Below are positions 1 through 9,529 of a DNA stretch of 64,000 nt, piece after piece. Every line of letters begins with the position of its first letter. The first letter of the stretch is position 1. The position numbers and the translations under genes were made by a program. Below the pieces are notes generated by a model that was not told the DNA's origin, made no database searches, and saw nothing but the letters and a program-made list of their open reading frames with translations. This stretch comes from FEB-10 sp963710645 (GTDB lineage Bacteria; Acidobacteriota; Thermoanaerobaculia; Thermoanaerobaculales; Sulfomarinibacteraceae), in NCBI GenBank assembly GCA_963710645.1, contig CAVQBD010000009.1, forward strand, positions 558,001 to 622,000, in the 5' to 3' direction.

Positions 1-1
1 G

Positions 2-3000
2 TGGGTACTCGGCGAGCAGAGTCCGACCATTCTCCGCCTCAAACAGATGGGTGAGGTGGTGTTTTCCGGAGCAACGCGACGGTCTCCAGCAGGAGCCGCC
101 GAGGTGGTGCTCACCCTCCATTCCGACGACGGCCACTGGAAAGAGACCGACGGCGAACTCGAGATCCGGCGCCGGGTCTATAAGTCCGGTCCGTCGGAGT
201 ACCGCCTGAACGGCAAGACGGCACGGTTGGCGGACGTTCGGGACCAGCTTCTGACCGTGGGCCTGGGCACCCGCGACTACTCGATTATCGAGCAGGGCCG
301 GGTGGGTCAGGTCCTGTCTGCGCGCCCCACCGACCGCCGGGCGTTGATCGAAGAGGCGGCCGGCATCACCCGATACAAACGACGCAAGCACGACTCGGAA
401 CTCAAGCTCGAACACACCCGCCAGAATCTCATCAGGCTCGACGACGTGATCTCAGAAGTGGACCGCACGCTGCGTCAGATGAAACGCCAGGCCGGCCAGG
501 CGAGACGCTACCAGCGCCTCCAGGACGAGTTCAAGGACACGCTGCGCACTCTGCTCATCTTGTCGTCTCGAGAGCTCGACGCCTCCCGTCGCGGGGGCTC
601 ACGCCACCGCGCCCAGATCGAGAACGAGGTGGTGGCCGCCGCTTCCAGCCTCGGCAGCTGTGAGGCGGATCTGAGTCAGGCGCGGGTTTCCCTCGAGACC
701 ACCCGCACCGAGGTGGAGGGGGCCCGCACCGAAGTCGCCGAGTTGATGACCTCCCGGGAGCGGTTGGAGGCCTTTCTGGAGCGATCGGCCGATCTCATCG
801 ACAACCTCAGGGAGTCTGTGGCTCGCTCACGGGTCGACGGCACGACTTTGAGTTCGAACCGAGCAGAGCTTTCCGAACGGATCGAGGAGGCCGGCGCACG
901 GCAGTCCACCCTCGAAGAGGCCCTGGCCACCGTCCGTCAGGCCGTGGAGGAGGCGACCCAAGCCGAGTCCGAAACACGCGCCCGCCTCCAGGACACCGAG
1001 AAACAGGCCGCCGAACGGCGCCAGGAGCTGCTCCGGACCATCTCGTCACTGACCTCAAACCGCAACCTTCTCGGGGAGCTGGAGCGAGAACAGGACCGTC
1101 TCAATTATGCCCTCGGGCAACTGGAACACGAGCGGACAACTCTCGACACCCGGCTTTCCGACGCCGACACCAGATACCAGGCCGCAGCCGAGGACAGCCA
1201 GCGGACCACCCTGGCCGTCGAGGAACTCGAAGTGTTGCGTCGCGAGCTGGTGGATCGGCGCGCGGGCCTGCAGGATAAGGCCAGGAGTTCTAAGGACGCC
1301 ACCGAGAGCCTGGGGCAGGAACTGTGGGATCTGCGCCACCGCCTTGCCGGAGTCGAACGCGAGCTGGCCCGTCACTCCGCCGTGTCCGAACAACTGGTGG
1401 AGTGTCTGCCCACAAAACTGCTCGACGGACAACTGAGCGATTATCTCAAGCCTGATCGGGACCTGACCGAGTTGTTCGACCGCGTATGGTCAGACTGGCT
1501 GGAGCTGCCGGTGATCCGGTCGAAGGGTCTGACGGCGACGCAACTGCAGGCGGTGGCGGAGCTCGACGGACGGCTCCGTCTGGCCGTGGCATCGGACGCG
1601 GACTCACCGCCGGCCCTCAAGACGCCCGATGGTGCCGAGTCCCTTTTCGACCGCGCCGGCATCACGGACAAAGAAAAGCTCTGGATCACCCGGATCCTGC
1701 CGCCGACCTTTATCTGTTCGGACGCCGAGGTGGCTCGATCTCTCGCCGAACAACACCCGCAGGCCGCCTTCGTCGGACCCGACGACGTCATCTGGAGGGG
1801 CCGCACGCAGGAGCCGCCCACCGCCGGAGCTCGCGTCCACGGCGCACTCGCCCTGCGCGACGACCGCCAACAACTGGCGGCCGAAATCGCGACCCTCGAG
1901 GGCCGGGAAAACACCGCCTCCGCCCTCCAACGGTCGCTTGCCTCACAGCTCGTGGAGGCGGACGGTGAGCTCAACCAGGCGGACAGCCAACTGCTCCAGA
2001 CCGAGCAGGAACGGGCCCGCGCCACCGCCACCGAACAGTCCCTCGGCCAAGAGGTGTCACGATTGAGGAGCGAGTTCGAGTCGGTGACCGCCGAGATCGA
2101 GCGCACCCAGAAGCAGCAGGCCGATCTGACCGCCCGGCGCGAGACCTTGCAGTCCGAGGTCGCCGCGTTCGAGACCCGGACCGCCGAGCTCGAACAGGCT
2201 GTGGACGACGCCACATCGAGTCTCGAAGGGCACCGTGAGGAGACCGCCGAGGCATTGCGCCGACTCGACCGGTGGCGGGCTGAAGAACGACTGGCCACAG
2301 AGCGAACGGAGGCCGCACGCAGCGAGACCGACCGCTTGGCAGGAGAGGGCCAGCGTCTGGATGAACGCATCGCCAAGCTCGAAGCCGACGCGGAGCAGCT
2401 CACCACCGAATTGACCCGCACCGAGCAGGAGGTGGTCACCTCACGGACACGCCTCGCCGAGGAACAGGGAATGCTGGCCTCGGCCCGGGACCAGGAACGG
2501 AGGCTCGGCGAGCGAGTCGATCAGGTGGTGACCAAGGTGGCCGGGCTCGAGCAGGAGGTCCGCCAACGCCGGGAGGAGCACGACCGCGCCAGGGAGTCCC
2601 TGCACGAGGTCCAGATGGAGCTCACCCGCCTCGACGCTGAGTGGGACCGGCTGCGGGAGTCGGCCGCCACCGAACTCGACACCACGCCGGAGGCCCTCGC
2701 ACTGCTCGAACCCAAGGAGGGCGTCGAACCGGAGCGACTCCAAGAAAAGATCGACGACCTGCGGCTCAAAATCGACAATGTCGGGCCCGTCAACCTTCTT
2801 GCCCTGCAGGAAGTGGACGAGCTCACACAGCGCTCCGAGTTTCTGTCCAATCAACGCCAGGATCTCGTCCAGGCGCTGCGCAAGCTCGACGCCACCATCC
2901 GAGAGATCGATGCCTACTGCACCGACCGGTTCGTCACCACCCTGGAACAGGTGAACACGGTCTTCCACGAGACCTTCAACACATTGTTCGGCGGCGGCAG

Positions 3001-3376
3001 TGCCACCCTCCAACTGGTGGACGAGGACAATCCTCTGGAATCCGGCATCGACATCACCGCCCAGCCCCCCGGCAAAAAGACCCAGTCGGTCCAGCTGCTG
3101 TCGGGCGGCGAGAAGGCATTGACCGCCCTATCGTTGCTGATCTCACTTTTCCGCATCAAACCGTCGCCCTTCTGCATCCTCGACGAGGTGGACGCGCCGC
3201 TGGACGACGCCAACGTGGAGCGGCTAGCTGATCTGATCGCCGCCATGACCGACCACACCCAGTTCGTGCTGATCACCCATAACCGGCGGACAATGGCCCG
3301 CGCGGACGTCCTCTACGGCATCACCATGGAGGAGCCGGGGGTGTCCAAAGCGGTCTCCGTCCGCATCGAGAACTGA
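2..3376 (+). CDS. smc: Chromosome segregation protein SMC (5' end outside window)
   Basis: This is the chromosome condensation and segregation ATPase of the SMC family. The reading frame is open to the left edge. The first visible codons read WVLGEQSP, which normally lies just after the N-terminal Walker A, so roughly the first 55 residues including Walker A are missing. About 1124 residues are visible: the rest of the N-terminal head, a long coiled coil rich in E, R, A and L, a hinge at about residues 455-600, a second coiled coil, and the C-terminal head. The head has the ABC signature LSGGEKALTALSLL (about residue 1020) and Walker B FCILDEVDAPLDD (about 1045), followed by the LITHN switch region. 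The first half of the hinge is divergent: I do not see the usual glycine-rich hinge motif, though its end (HGALALRDDRQQL) is recognisable. The identity is secure. Confidence 0.97.
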   Translation, partial: WVLGEQSPTILRLKQMGEVVFSGATRRSPAGAAEVVLTLHSDDGHWKETDGELEIRRRVYKSGPSEYRLNGKTARLADVRDQLLTVGLGTRDYSIIEQGRVGQVLSARPTDRRALIEEAAGITRYKRRKHDSELKLEHTRQNLIRLDDVISEVDRTLRQMKRQAGQARRYQRLQDEFKDTLRTLLILSSRELDASRRGGSRHRAQIENEVVAAASSLGSCEADLSQARVSLETTRTEVEGARTEVAELMTSRERLEAFLERSADLIDNLRESVARSRVDGTTLSSNRAELSERIEEAGARQSTLEEALATVRQAVEEATQAESETRARLQDTEKQAAERRQELLRTISSLTSNRNLLGELEREQDRLNYALGQLEHERTTLDTRLSDADTRYQAAAEDSQRTTLAVEELEVLRRELVDRRAGLQDKARSSKDATESLGQELWDLRHRLAGVERELARHSAVSEQLVECLPTKLLDGQLSDYLKPDRDLTELFDRVWSDWLELPVIRSKGLTATQLQAVAELDGRLRLAVASDADSPPALKTPDGAESLFDRAGITDKEKLWITRILPPTFICSDAEVARSLAEQHPQAAFVGPDDVIWRGRTQEPPTAGARVHGALALRDDRQQLAAEIATLEGRENTASALQRSLASQLVEADGELNQADSQLLQTEQERARATATEQSLGQEVSRLRSEFESVTAEIERTQKQQADLTARRETLQSEVAAFETRTAELEQAVDDATSSLEGHREETAEALRRLDRWRAEERLATERTEAARSETDRLAGEGQRLDERIAKLEADAEQLTTELTRTEQEVVTSRTRLAEEQGMLASARDQERRLGERVDQVVTKVAGLEQEVRQRREEHDRARESLHEVQMELTRLDAEWDRLRESAATELDTTPEALALLEPKEGVEPERLQEKIDDLRLKIDNVGPVNLLALQEVDELTQRSEFLSNQRQDLVQALRKLDATIREIDAYCTDRFVTTLEQVNTVFHETFNTLFGGGSATLQLVDEDNPLESGIDITAQPPGKKTQSVQLLSGGEKALTALSLLISLFRIKPSPFCILDEVDAPLDDANVERLADLIAAMTDHTQFVLITHNRRTMARADVLYGITMEEPGVSKAVSVRIEN

Positions 3377-3474
3377 CCCCCACCCGCCCAGCCACCCCAT
3401 TTCGAATTGCGAATTGCGAATTGCGAATTTTCCGCCGCCCACCCGGTGCGGCAGTGGGCCCGCTGATCGGGCGT

Positions 3475-3550
3475 GCCAGGTACGTCATTGTGCGGATAAC
3501 CGGCGACGGTATGGCGATGTCGTTTGGGCCGCACAATGCGCGTACCTGGC
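3475..3550. repeat. Family B palindromic element, copy 1
   Basis: A hairpin with 21-22-bp arms: GCCAGGTACG plus CATTGTGCGG at 3475-3495 pairs with CCGCACAATG plus CGTACCTGGC at 3529-3550, with a one-base bulge and a loop of about 33 nt. It matches 5701-5776. The right arm runs directly into AACCTCGGGGAGCG, a flank shared with other palindrome families. Confidence 0.85.
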
Positions 3551-3643
3551 AACCTCGGGGAGCGCGAAGCGAGCATCAGCGCGACGAAACGGGCAGGGTG
3601 CGTCATTTCAACGCGCCGATACTCTGGTCGCGCTTCCCGAGGG

Positions 3644-3815
3644 CGCGTTCCTCGGAGGTGCCTGGCATCCCGATTCGCCATCGTGCGTCGGTGTGTTCGT
3701 GAACTTCAGGCGAATCGGCGTGCCTGGCATCCTCGACGGGGAGCGCACTGAGGGCCAGGGCGCGACGAAGGATTGAAGACCAATGATCGAACTTCGATTT
3801 TCATCGCGCCCCGCC
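3644..3815. repeat. Family A long palindromic element, copy 1
   Basis: Two near-palindromic TGCCTGGCATCC boxes (3657-3670 and 3721-3732) flank an inner inverted repeat, CGATTCGCC...GGCGAATCGG. Downstream sequence to 3815 is almost identical to 14167-14338, with only a handful of differences over about 165 nt. The shorter core recurs at 5871, 16219, 26405 and 57804. Confidence 0.85.
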
Positions 3816-3894
3816 CCCGGGCGGGCGGGGGATCTCGCATCGCGTATCTCGCATCCGGGCGGGCGGGGCTACCCCCTGCCCCCTGCCCCCTCGT

Positions 3895-5608
3895 TCATTG
3901 CGGCAATATCGTCGTCGGATCACTGGTCACATTGTCCAGCACCGATCCGTAGCAGTAGAAGCTCTGCCGTTCTGCAAGGTGGTCCAGACATCGACGTAGC
4001 CGTTCACCGGCATGTAGTCCTGGAAGATCCGGTTGAGCTGGTCGTTGCCCCAGGCCCTGAGGATCATCATGGTCTGCTCGAACGACGTGCCCTCGTCATC
4101 GAAGAGCTCGAGGTTGACGATCATGGTCCCTTCGCCGCTGCCGCTCTGACAGCCCACGTTGAAGCGCAGATCTTCGTTCTCGCTGGCAAAGAGAATCCTC
4201 CGCCGTTCACCCGTCTGGATGAAGTCGCCCGGTGCGACCGCAGGAATCGCCTGGCCGAAGGTGCCCGGGAATCCGCCCCGGGTTGTTGTAGGTCCGGCTC
4301 ATGGCCAGCAGATCCGGGCTCGAGGACCGCAGCAGAATCGCGCCCAAGCGAGTTCGGTTCGAGACCGAAGACCTCGGACAGCACGTTGGCATACCGCACA
4401 CTCATACCCGCGCCCAGGCTGAACGGCTCCGAGGTCACGGGGTCGGTGTTGGTCTCACCCCTCGGCAGCCACAGGAACTCGTACTCCGTGACCTGACCAC
4501 CGGCGTTGTTGAGGTCCACGTCGGTCTGGTAGAAGGAGCCCTCGGCGCCCGAGGCCAGCGCCGCCGCCGGGATGAACTGACGTCGGCAGTTCATGCACGC
4601 CACGACAGCAGTCGGACGTCGCGGTAGGAAATCGCTTACGCATGGTCCTCGATTCCCAATGCACATACCACATGTCGGTAGGCCGATCCGGTGCAGACAC
4701 GACACGCGCAAACCGCCGGCCTGTTCCGCGACCAAAGGATGACACCGGGTTGTCCGGATACTTCGCCCACTCGACGCCGTCCACCGATGAACGCGTACCC
4801 AATGCCGAAGTCGTATGTTCGACAATACCGTCTGCCGAGTACCACATGTGGTAGATCGACCCGTCGAAGACGGAGCCGATGGAGATGCGGAAGACGTCCC
4901 AGTCGTCCCACCCGGACTGATTGGTCACTGGCTCGAGGACCGGTCTGGCATGCTTGGTCCACGAGATCCCGTCGGTGGATTCGGCGTAACCGATTCGCGA
5001 AGCTGTACATCGGACAGCGTGCGTTCCCGTGTAGCCACATCCGGTAGCGTTTCACCGTCGACGATCACGCTGGTCGGGCCACGCCTGCAGGTCGTAGCAC
5101 GACCCAGCAGGGCCCGACGTCGAGAATCGGGTTGCCCTCGTACTTCGTCCACACGCTGCCGTCGGGCGAGGTGGCGTACCCCACTTCACACCGAGCCAGA
5201 CATCTTCTCCACGGCTCCCGGTGTACCACATGTGGAACTCGCCGCCCGTCGTAGATCACAGCGCCACCGGCCACACAGATGTCGTCCCACTCACCGTCGT
5301 CCCCTGGGGTCAGCACCGGATTGGCGGGGTCCATGGTCCACGTGCACCCCGTCGGTGCGAAGTGGCGTGACCGATGCTCAGCGGGTCTTCCTCGTCTTCC
5401 CCGATCACCCGTGAAGCATCATGTGGTACATCGAGCCGTCGAACACGACGGCGCTAAGCCTCACGATGTCCGGCGTCCCACTCCCCGGGATCACCGAGCC
5501 CGATCACCGGGTTGTTCGGGTCATCGACCCACTCGGTCTGGGCCATCGCCAATCCCGAGCGGAGCACACGATCATCACCGCCAACAACGTCATTCGTGTC
5601 GCTCTCAT
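3895..5608 (-). pseudogene. Frameshifted secreted beta-propeller protein, copy 1
   Basis: This would encode a protein of about 570 residues, but the frame changes every 100-200 nt. Read across frames it gives an N-terminal signal peptide (broken by an indel near VMIVCSA) and WVDDPNNPVIGLG. Then come repeated blades with the pattern GEWD..VIYDG..H..W...GYATSPDG..WTK..NPIL, like the five-bladed glycosidase folds of families GH43, GH32 and GH130. A C-terminal module follows (FYQTDVDLNN, LWLPRGETN, LLAMSRTYNNP, NLELFDDEGTS) and a TGA at 3895-3897. The C-terminal module is homologous to the end of the large BACON protein at 58571. The indels differ from those in the neighbouring copy at 5972-7638, so they arose independently or are errors. 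The glycosidase-fold assignment is by pattern only; substrate and activity are unknown. Confidence 0.75.
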
Positions 5609-5700
5609 GACTCCCCCTCTCGAGTTGAAAGTTGAAAAGTCGAAAGTTGAAAGTTGCCGCCCACCCACCCGATGCGGCAGTGGGCGCGATGATCGGGCGT

Positions 5701-5776
5701 GCCAGGTACGTCATTGTGCGGACAACTGGCGATGGCCGGACGATGTCGATGGAGCCGCACAATGCGCGTACCTGGC
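5701..5776. repeat. Family B palindromic element, copy 2
   Basis: The same hairpin as 3475-3550. The arms GCCAGGTACG/CATTGTGCGG (5701-5721) and CCGCACAATG/CGTACCTGGC (5755-5776) are conserved. The loop differs, so the stem is better conserved than the loop. Confidence 0.85.
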
Positions 5777-5870
5777 AACCTCGGGGAGCGCGAAGGGAGA
5801 ACTGGCGCGACGGAGCAGGCAGGACGTGTCATTTTCGACGCGCCGATGTTCCCGCCGCGCTTCCCGTGAG

Positions 5871-5944
5871 GGTGCCAGGCACGCCGATTCGCCCCGAAGA
5901 GCCAGGTCGTTGGTCGACCTCGGCGACTCGGGATGCCAGGCACC
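5871..5944. repeat. Family A palindrome, inverted copy
   Basis: GGTGCCAGGCACGCC (5871-5885) and GGATGCCAGGCACC (5931-5944) bracket a 45-nt interior beginning GATTCGCC. It is the reverse complement of the arrangement at 3657-3732, with a different interior. Confidence 0.75.
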
Positions 5945-5971
5945 TCCGAGGAACGCGCCCTGCTCCCTGGC

Positions 5972-7638
5972 TCACTGCGGCAGGATCGTCGTCGGATCAC
6001 TGGTCACATTGTCGAGCACCGATCCGTAGCAGTAGAAGCTCTTGTTCTGCAAGGTGGTCCAGACATCGACGTAGCCGTTCACCGGCATGTAGTCCTGGAA
6101 GATCCGGTTGAGCTGGTCGTTGCCCCAGGCCCTGAGGATCATCATGGTCTGCTCCAACGACGTGCCCTCGTCGTCGAAGAGCTCGAGGTTGACCACCATG
6201 GTCCCGATCGCCGCGCCGCTCTGGCAGCCCACGTTGAAACGCAGATCATCGTTTTCGCTGGCGAAGAGGATCCTCCGCCTCTCACCGGTTGGATGAAATC
6301 GCCCGGTGCGCAACCGCTGGAATGGCCTGGCCGAAGGTGCCCGCATCCTCGCCCTCGGGATTGTTGTAGGTCCTGCTCATGGCCAGCAGATCCGGGCTCG
6401 ACGACAGAATCGACAACGCCCCGAAGGAGTTGGGCTCGAGGCCGAGGACCTCTGACAGCACGTTGCCGTAGCGCACGCTCATGCCGGCGCCGAGGCCGAA
6501 GGTCTCAGAGGTTGGCGGTGCGGAGTTTGTCTCACCCCGGGGGAGCCACATGAACTCGTACTCGACCGCTTCGTCACTGGCGTTGTTGAGGTCCACATCG
6601 GTCTGGTAGAACGCCCCCTGTGCGCCCGAGGCCACCGCCGCCGCCGGAAAGGTCAGCAGTGGTCAGATCGGCCACACCGGCGCAGCAGTCGGAGGTGGCG
6701 TACGACGATTTCCGCCGGTGGTCCCTCGACGACCCCATCCACGTACCACATCCGGTAGGCCGACCCGTCAAACACGAACTCCAAACGGGACTAGCCCTCG
6801 TCTAACGATGACCGGATTGTCCGGTGTCTCGTCCACTCGATGCCGTCGCCGAGAAAGCATAGCCGATTCCCCGGGGAACGACCGAGCCCTCGACAAGCTC
6901 GGATACCGGTCCACATGTGGTGGATCGACCCGTCGAAGATGACGAGCGGAGCGTACACGTCTCGGCGTCCCAACCCCGGATTCCCGGGGTTCGAGGACCG
7001 GCTCCGGGCGCTTGGTCCACGGGATCCCGTCCGGCGATTCGGCGTAACCGATCGTCCCGAAGAAATGGCCCGTCCACTCCCGAATACCACATCTGGTAGG
7101 TTCTCGCCGTCGGCGATGACGCGACGAGGGCCACGCCCCTAGTCATCCGAACGAGCCGGCAGACCCAGTGGCCAGGACAGGGTTGCCTCGTGTCTTGGTC
7201 CACATGCTGCCGTCGGGCGAGGTGGCGTACCCGACGCGATTCCTCGTCGATCCGGAGCCCGCGTACCACATGTGGAACTGGGTCCCGTCGTGGATCACCG
7301 CCCCCGAAATTAACGATGGAGTCGTCCCACTCCCCCTCGGCCGCCGGCGGACAATACCGGGTTGGCCGGATCCATGGTCCATTCCATCCCGTCGGTGGAC
7401 GTGGCGTGGCCGACGCCGGCCAATGACCCGTATTGGTCTTCCCCGGTGAACCACAGGTGGTACATCGAGCCGTCGAATACGACGGCGGTACCCCAGGTCC
7501 CGCCTGCGTTCCACGACCCGGACCACCCGGCTCGATGACCGGGTTGTCCGGGTGGTCGACCCACTCGGTCTGGGCCATCGCCAATCCTGAGCAGCACACA
7601 ATAATCGCCGCCAACAACACAACTCGATTTGCCCTCAT
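5972..7638 (-). pseudogene. Frameshifted secreted beta-propeller protein, copy 2
   Basis: A paralogue of 3895-5608. It starts at ATG 7638 after a G-run (AGGGGGGGTT) with an intact signal peptide (MRANRVVLLAAIIVCC..LAMAQ) and TEWVDHPDNPVIEPG. The frame is then lost repeatedly. Conserved blade pieces appear in all three frames: AVVFDGSMYHLWFTGE, GVGHATSTDGMEWTMDPANPVL, AVIHDGTQFHMWYAG and GYATSPDGSMWTK. The C-terminal module (FYQTDVDLNN...TYNNPEGEDAGTFGQ...FQDYMPVNGYVDVWT) ends DPTTILPQ at TGA 5972-5974. At least six frame changes are needed. Protein-level conservation is retained despite the indels, so the decay is recent or the consensus sequence is wrong here. Intact genes on both sides argue against a general assembly problem. 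Confidence 0.75.
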
Positions 7639-8103
7639 AACCCCCCCTGATAAGTTTTCACGCGCCCTGCGGGCACACGGTGCCGTCGCTGGTCGTCAAG
7701 GGCCCCATGGCCGGGCACAGCCCGAGCCGGACCTCAGACGAAAGACCTCCAGGACTTCTTGATATTTGCTCTGTTTTACAAACACGGTATTGAGATCAAT
7801 ATTGGTCCTGCCGGGGAGATTGTCAAATTGGTGGGAAGTGGGTCGCCGCCAGCGCGACCAGGGAGTAGGGGGTAGGCAGTCGCCCCCGCCCACCCCACCA
7901 TTCCGAATTCCGAATCTCGAATTGACGATCACCGACCCTGAGCGTCTTTGCAGCGCAGGCCTCCGGCCTGCATTGACGATCCAAGAACGAAGAATGAAGA
8001 TCGAAGAAGCCCGCCCACCCCGAATCGTCTCGTCGGTCCTGGGTGGGTGGGGGATCTTGGTTCTTTGTTCTTCGTTCTTCGATCGCGCGGGGGTGGGCGG
8101 GGG
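7639..8103. repeat. Leader and repeat region upstream of propeller copy 2
   Basis: Positions 7740-7830 are unusually AT-rich and hold a candidate minus-strand promoter (7798-7826). The next 150 nt toward 7638 would be a long leader. Distal to it are a CCCCCGCCCACCCC block, a CCGAATT-type array (7897-7922), a GAAGATCGAAGA heptamer array (7984-8009), GGGTGGGTGGGGG (8041-8053), and a TTCTTCG/TTCTTTG array (8057-8085) bounded by GGGGGTGGGCGGGGG. No gene was recognised. Confidence 0.75.
7798..7826 (-). promoter_or_regulatory. Candidate sigma-70-type promoter of propeller copy 2
   Basis: On the minus strand TTGACA (7826-7821) is followed after exactly 17 nt by AATATT (7803-7798), four of six matches to TATAAT. 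It would initiate near 7790, about 150 nt before the ATG at 7638. This is the clearest -35/-10 pair I found in the window. Confidence 0.5.
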
Positions 8104-9192
8104 TCAGAAGCGTCCGGCGAGACTCCCCGCGTAGCCGGTGAGCTCGGTGTAGCCCTCCCCGGTGTGCGACCCGGTGACCGCAACCGGACCCTCCCAGTAG
8201 ACGACACCGGTGGAGGAGCGTCCATCGAGCTCAGCCGAGGGCAGCAGCGGCTCGACGGTCAGGTCGAGACCTTCTGACGGCACCCGGATGCTCCAGCCGG
8301 ATGGATAGACCCCGCCGGTGGCCGGGCTGGCCCAGGTGCCCGTGGGATCGAGGATGACCTCGCCCACCCCGAGCCGGCGAGGCGAGCCGTCTGGTCCGAT
8401 GACGGCCCCCGAAGAAAAGGGGTCGGGCGAGCCGTCCTCGCGCCGCAGCCGGTAGACCATCAGCTCGCTGCCGCCGTCAAGCCGGAGGCTGAACCAGTCC
8501 CATCCGGCCACGCCCTCGCCGAGCTGCGACGTGCCCCACTCGTGGTCAAACCAGCCTGCGCCGGAGAGGTCGACTTCGCGACCATCGATCACCAGCCTCC
8601 CGGACACCTCCAGCCGGGTCCAGCTCAGGTAGGCCGAGGCGTTGCCGGGTTCGTCACCCTTCTGCGAGTAGCCGTCGACACCCTGCCGGACCAGCGGCTT
8701 GACCGGCCGATACTCGAGCTCGATCCCGATGCCCGACCCCCGGTCCGACGCCTCCGCCACGAGGGTGTCATCGGCGCGCCGCTCGAGCTTCCAGTCGCCC
8801 AGCCAGACCCGGAGGTCGTCGGTGACGAAACCCGCGAAGCCGCCATCGGCGCGCCGCACCCTCTCGGCATGGAGAAATGCGCCGCGCTCAACCTCCACCA
8901 CCGCAAGATGGGCCGCCAGCGCATGGCGGGCCCGCAGCGGAGAGTCGTCCTCGGCCGGCGCCGATGGATCGAGGCCGCTCCGAAAGAAGGTCACCTGGAC
9001 TCCGTACCGATGGCCGTCGGCATCCTCCAGATTGGCGGTGAGGTACCACCACTCGGTCTGGACTTCCGGGTGCGCCCCGTGATCCCGTGGAAGATCGATC
9101 TCCGGAGGCCCGGTGATCCGCTTCCAATCAACCTCCTGCGCGATCACGACCACGGGCGCAGTCATGCTGACCGTTAGCAGTACCGCGAGCAT
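8104..9192 (-). CDS. AttH/CrtC-like lipocalin-fold hydrolase, secreted
   Basis: A protein of 362 residues with an N-terminal signal peptide (MLAVLLTVSMTAPVVVIAQ). It resembles the AttH / carotenoid 1,2-hydratase (CrtC) family. Family-typical features are EWWYLTANLED near the start, VQVTFFRSGL, the Gly-Trp-Phe-Asp-His-Glu-Trp-Gly segment (GWFDHEWGTSQL), and WDWFSLRLDGGSELMVYRLR. The ATG at 9192 is chosen because GGAGG lies 11 nt upstream and the signal peptide begins there. The longer frame upstream only translates repeat DNA. It is the last gene of an ATPase / permease / AttH series on this strand, the arrangement known from attEFGH-type operons, where AttH is thought to act outside the cytoplasm on a lipid-like substrate. 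The substrate here is unknown. Confidence 0.82.
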   Translation of the reverse strand: MLAVLLTVSMTAPVVVIAQEVDWKRITGPPEIDLPRDHGAHPEVQTEWWYLTANLEDADGHRYGVQVTFFRSGLDPSAPAEDDSPLRARHALAAHLAVVEVERGAFLHAERVRRADGGFAGFVTDDLRVWLGDWKLERRADDTLVAEASDRGSGIGIELEYRPVKPLVRQGVDGYSQKGDEPGNASAYLSWTRLEVSGRLVIDGREVDLSGAGWFDHEWGTSQLGEGVAGWDWFSLRLDGGSELMVYRLRREDGSPDPFSSGAVIGPDGSPRRLGVGEVILDPTGTWASPATGGVYPSGWSIRVPSEGLDLTVEPLLPSAELDGRSSTGVVYWEGPVAVTGSHTGEGYTELTGYAGSLAGRF

Positions 9193-9529
9193 CGATCTAC
9201 CAACCTCCACGCGCCATTTCTCCCAAAGCGCTCCCCGAGGTTGCCACCTTCGCGTTCCAGATTTCATGTCGGTGCCAGGCACCGCCACACATGTGTCGAT
9301 CTGGTGCTCCGATTCGATTTCGACGGTGCCTGGCACCGGTCCCCGCGTTCGCGACGCGCGTGCGCACGGCACGCCCGCCCAGCGCGCCCCAACCCCTCCG
9401 GATTGGATCGGGGAGCGGGCGGCAAATCCAGAATCCAGCATCCAGGATCGAGTATCGGTCGGGTGGGGGTCTTCGTTCTTCGATCTTCGATCTTCGTTCT
9501 CTCCACATCGGGTGGGCGGGAGGCGGTCT
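9193..9529. repeat. Repeats between the AttH-like gene and its permease
   Basis: The gap sits inside what looks like one operon. It holds a GCTCCCCGAGGTTGCCA flank (9229-9245), a 67-nt family A2 palindrome (9271-9337), an AATCCAG heptamer array (9425-9450), a G-rich block (9459-9470), a CTTCGAT/CTTCGTT array (9471-9502) and GGGTGGGCGGGAGG. No gene is seen. Confidence 0.8.
9271..9337. repeat. Family A2 palindromic element, copy 1
   Basis: A 67-nt element bounded by the perfect odd palindrome GGTGCCAGGCACC (9271-9283) and its partner GGTGCCTGGCACC (9325-9337). Its reverse complement aligns end to end with 38066-38132, with the same length and only a few differences. Confidence 0.85.

Larger units (their letters stand above)
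3377..3894. repeat. Intergenic repeat region with heptamer array and palindromes
   Basis: No gene is seen. After the smc stop come a C-rich block, a GAATTGC heptamer array (3400-3430), a second CCGCCCACCC block, a family B hairpin (3475-3550) and a linker starting CTCGGGGAGCGC. These are followed by a long family A element (3644-3815), a duplicated GGGCGGGCGGGG block (3830-3870) and a CCCCCTG heptamer array (3872-3890). Short ORFs here encode recurring peptides such as TWQPRGAR and MPGT, which are translations of the repeats. Confidence 0.8.
5609..5971. repeat. Intergenic repeats between the two propeller pseudogenes
   Basis: Upstream of copy 1 lie a GTTGAAA heptamer array (5622-5656), a CCGCCCACCCACCC block, a family B hairpin (5701-5776), a linker starting CTCGGGGAGCGCGAA, and a family A palindrome (5871-5944). 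The order B, linker, A repeats that of the smc-side gap (3475-3732). No gene or clear promoter is seen. Confidence 0.8.

Noticed and set aside
3473..3560. Family B hairpin as a retron or small-RNA gene
   Set aside because: No reverse transcriptase is nearby, no promoter or T-tract terminator surrounds it, and copies lie in repeat-rich gaps.
3895..7638. Programmed frameshifting in the propeller genes
   Set aside because: Too many shifts (six or more), at non-matching positions in the two copies, without a shared slippery motif. Decay or sequence error is simpler.
7696..7932. 78-codon minus-strand frame in the AT-rich leader of propeller copy 2
   Set aside because: It spans the candidate promoter and heptamer DNA, has no ribosome site and no recognisable domain.
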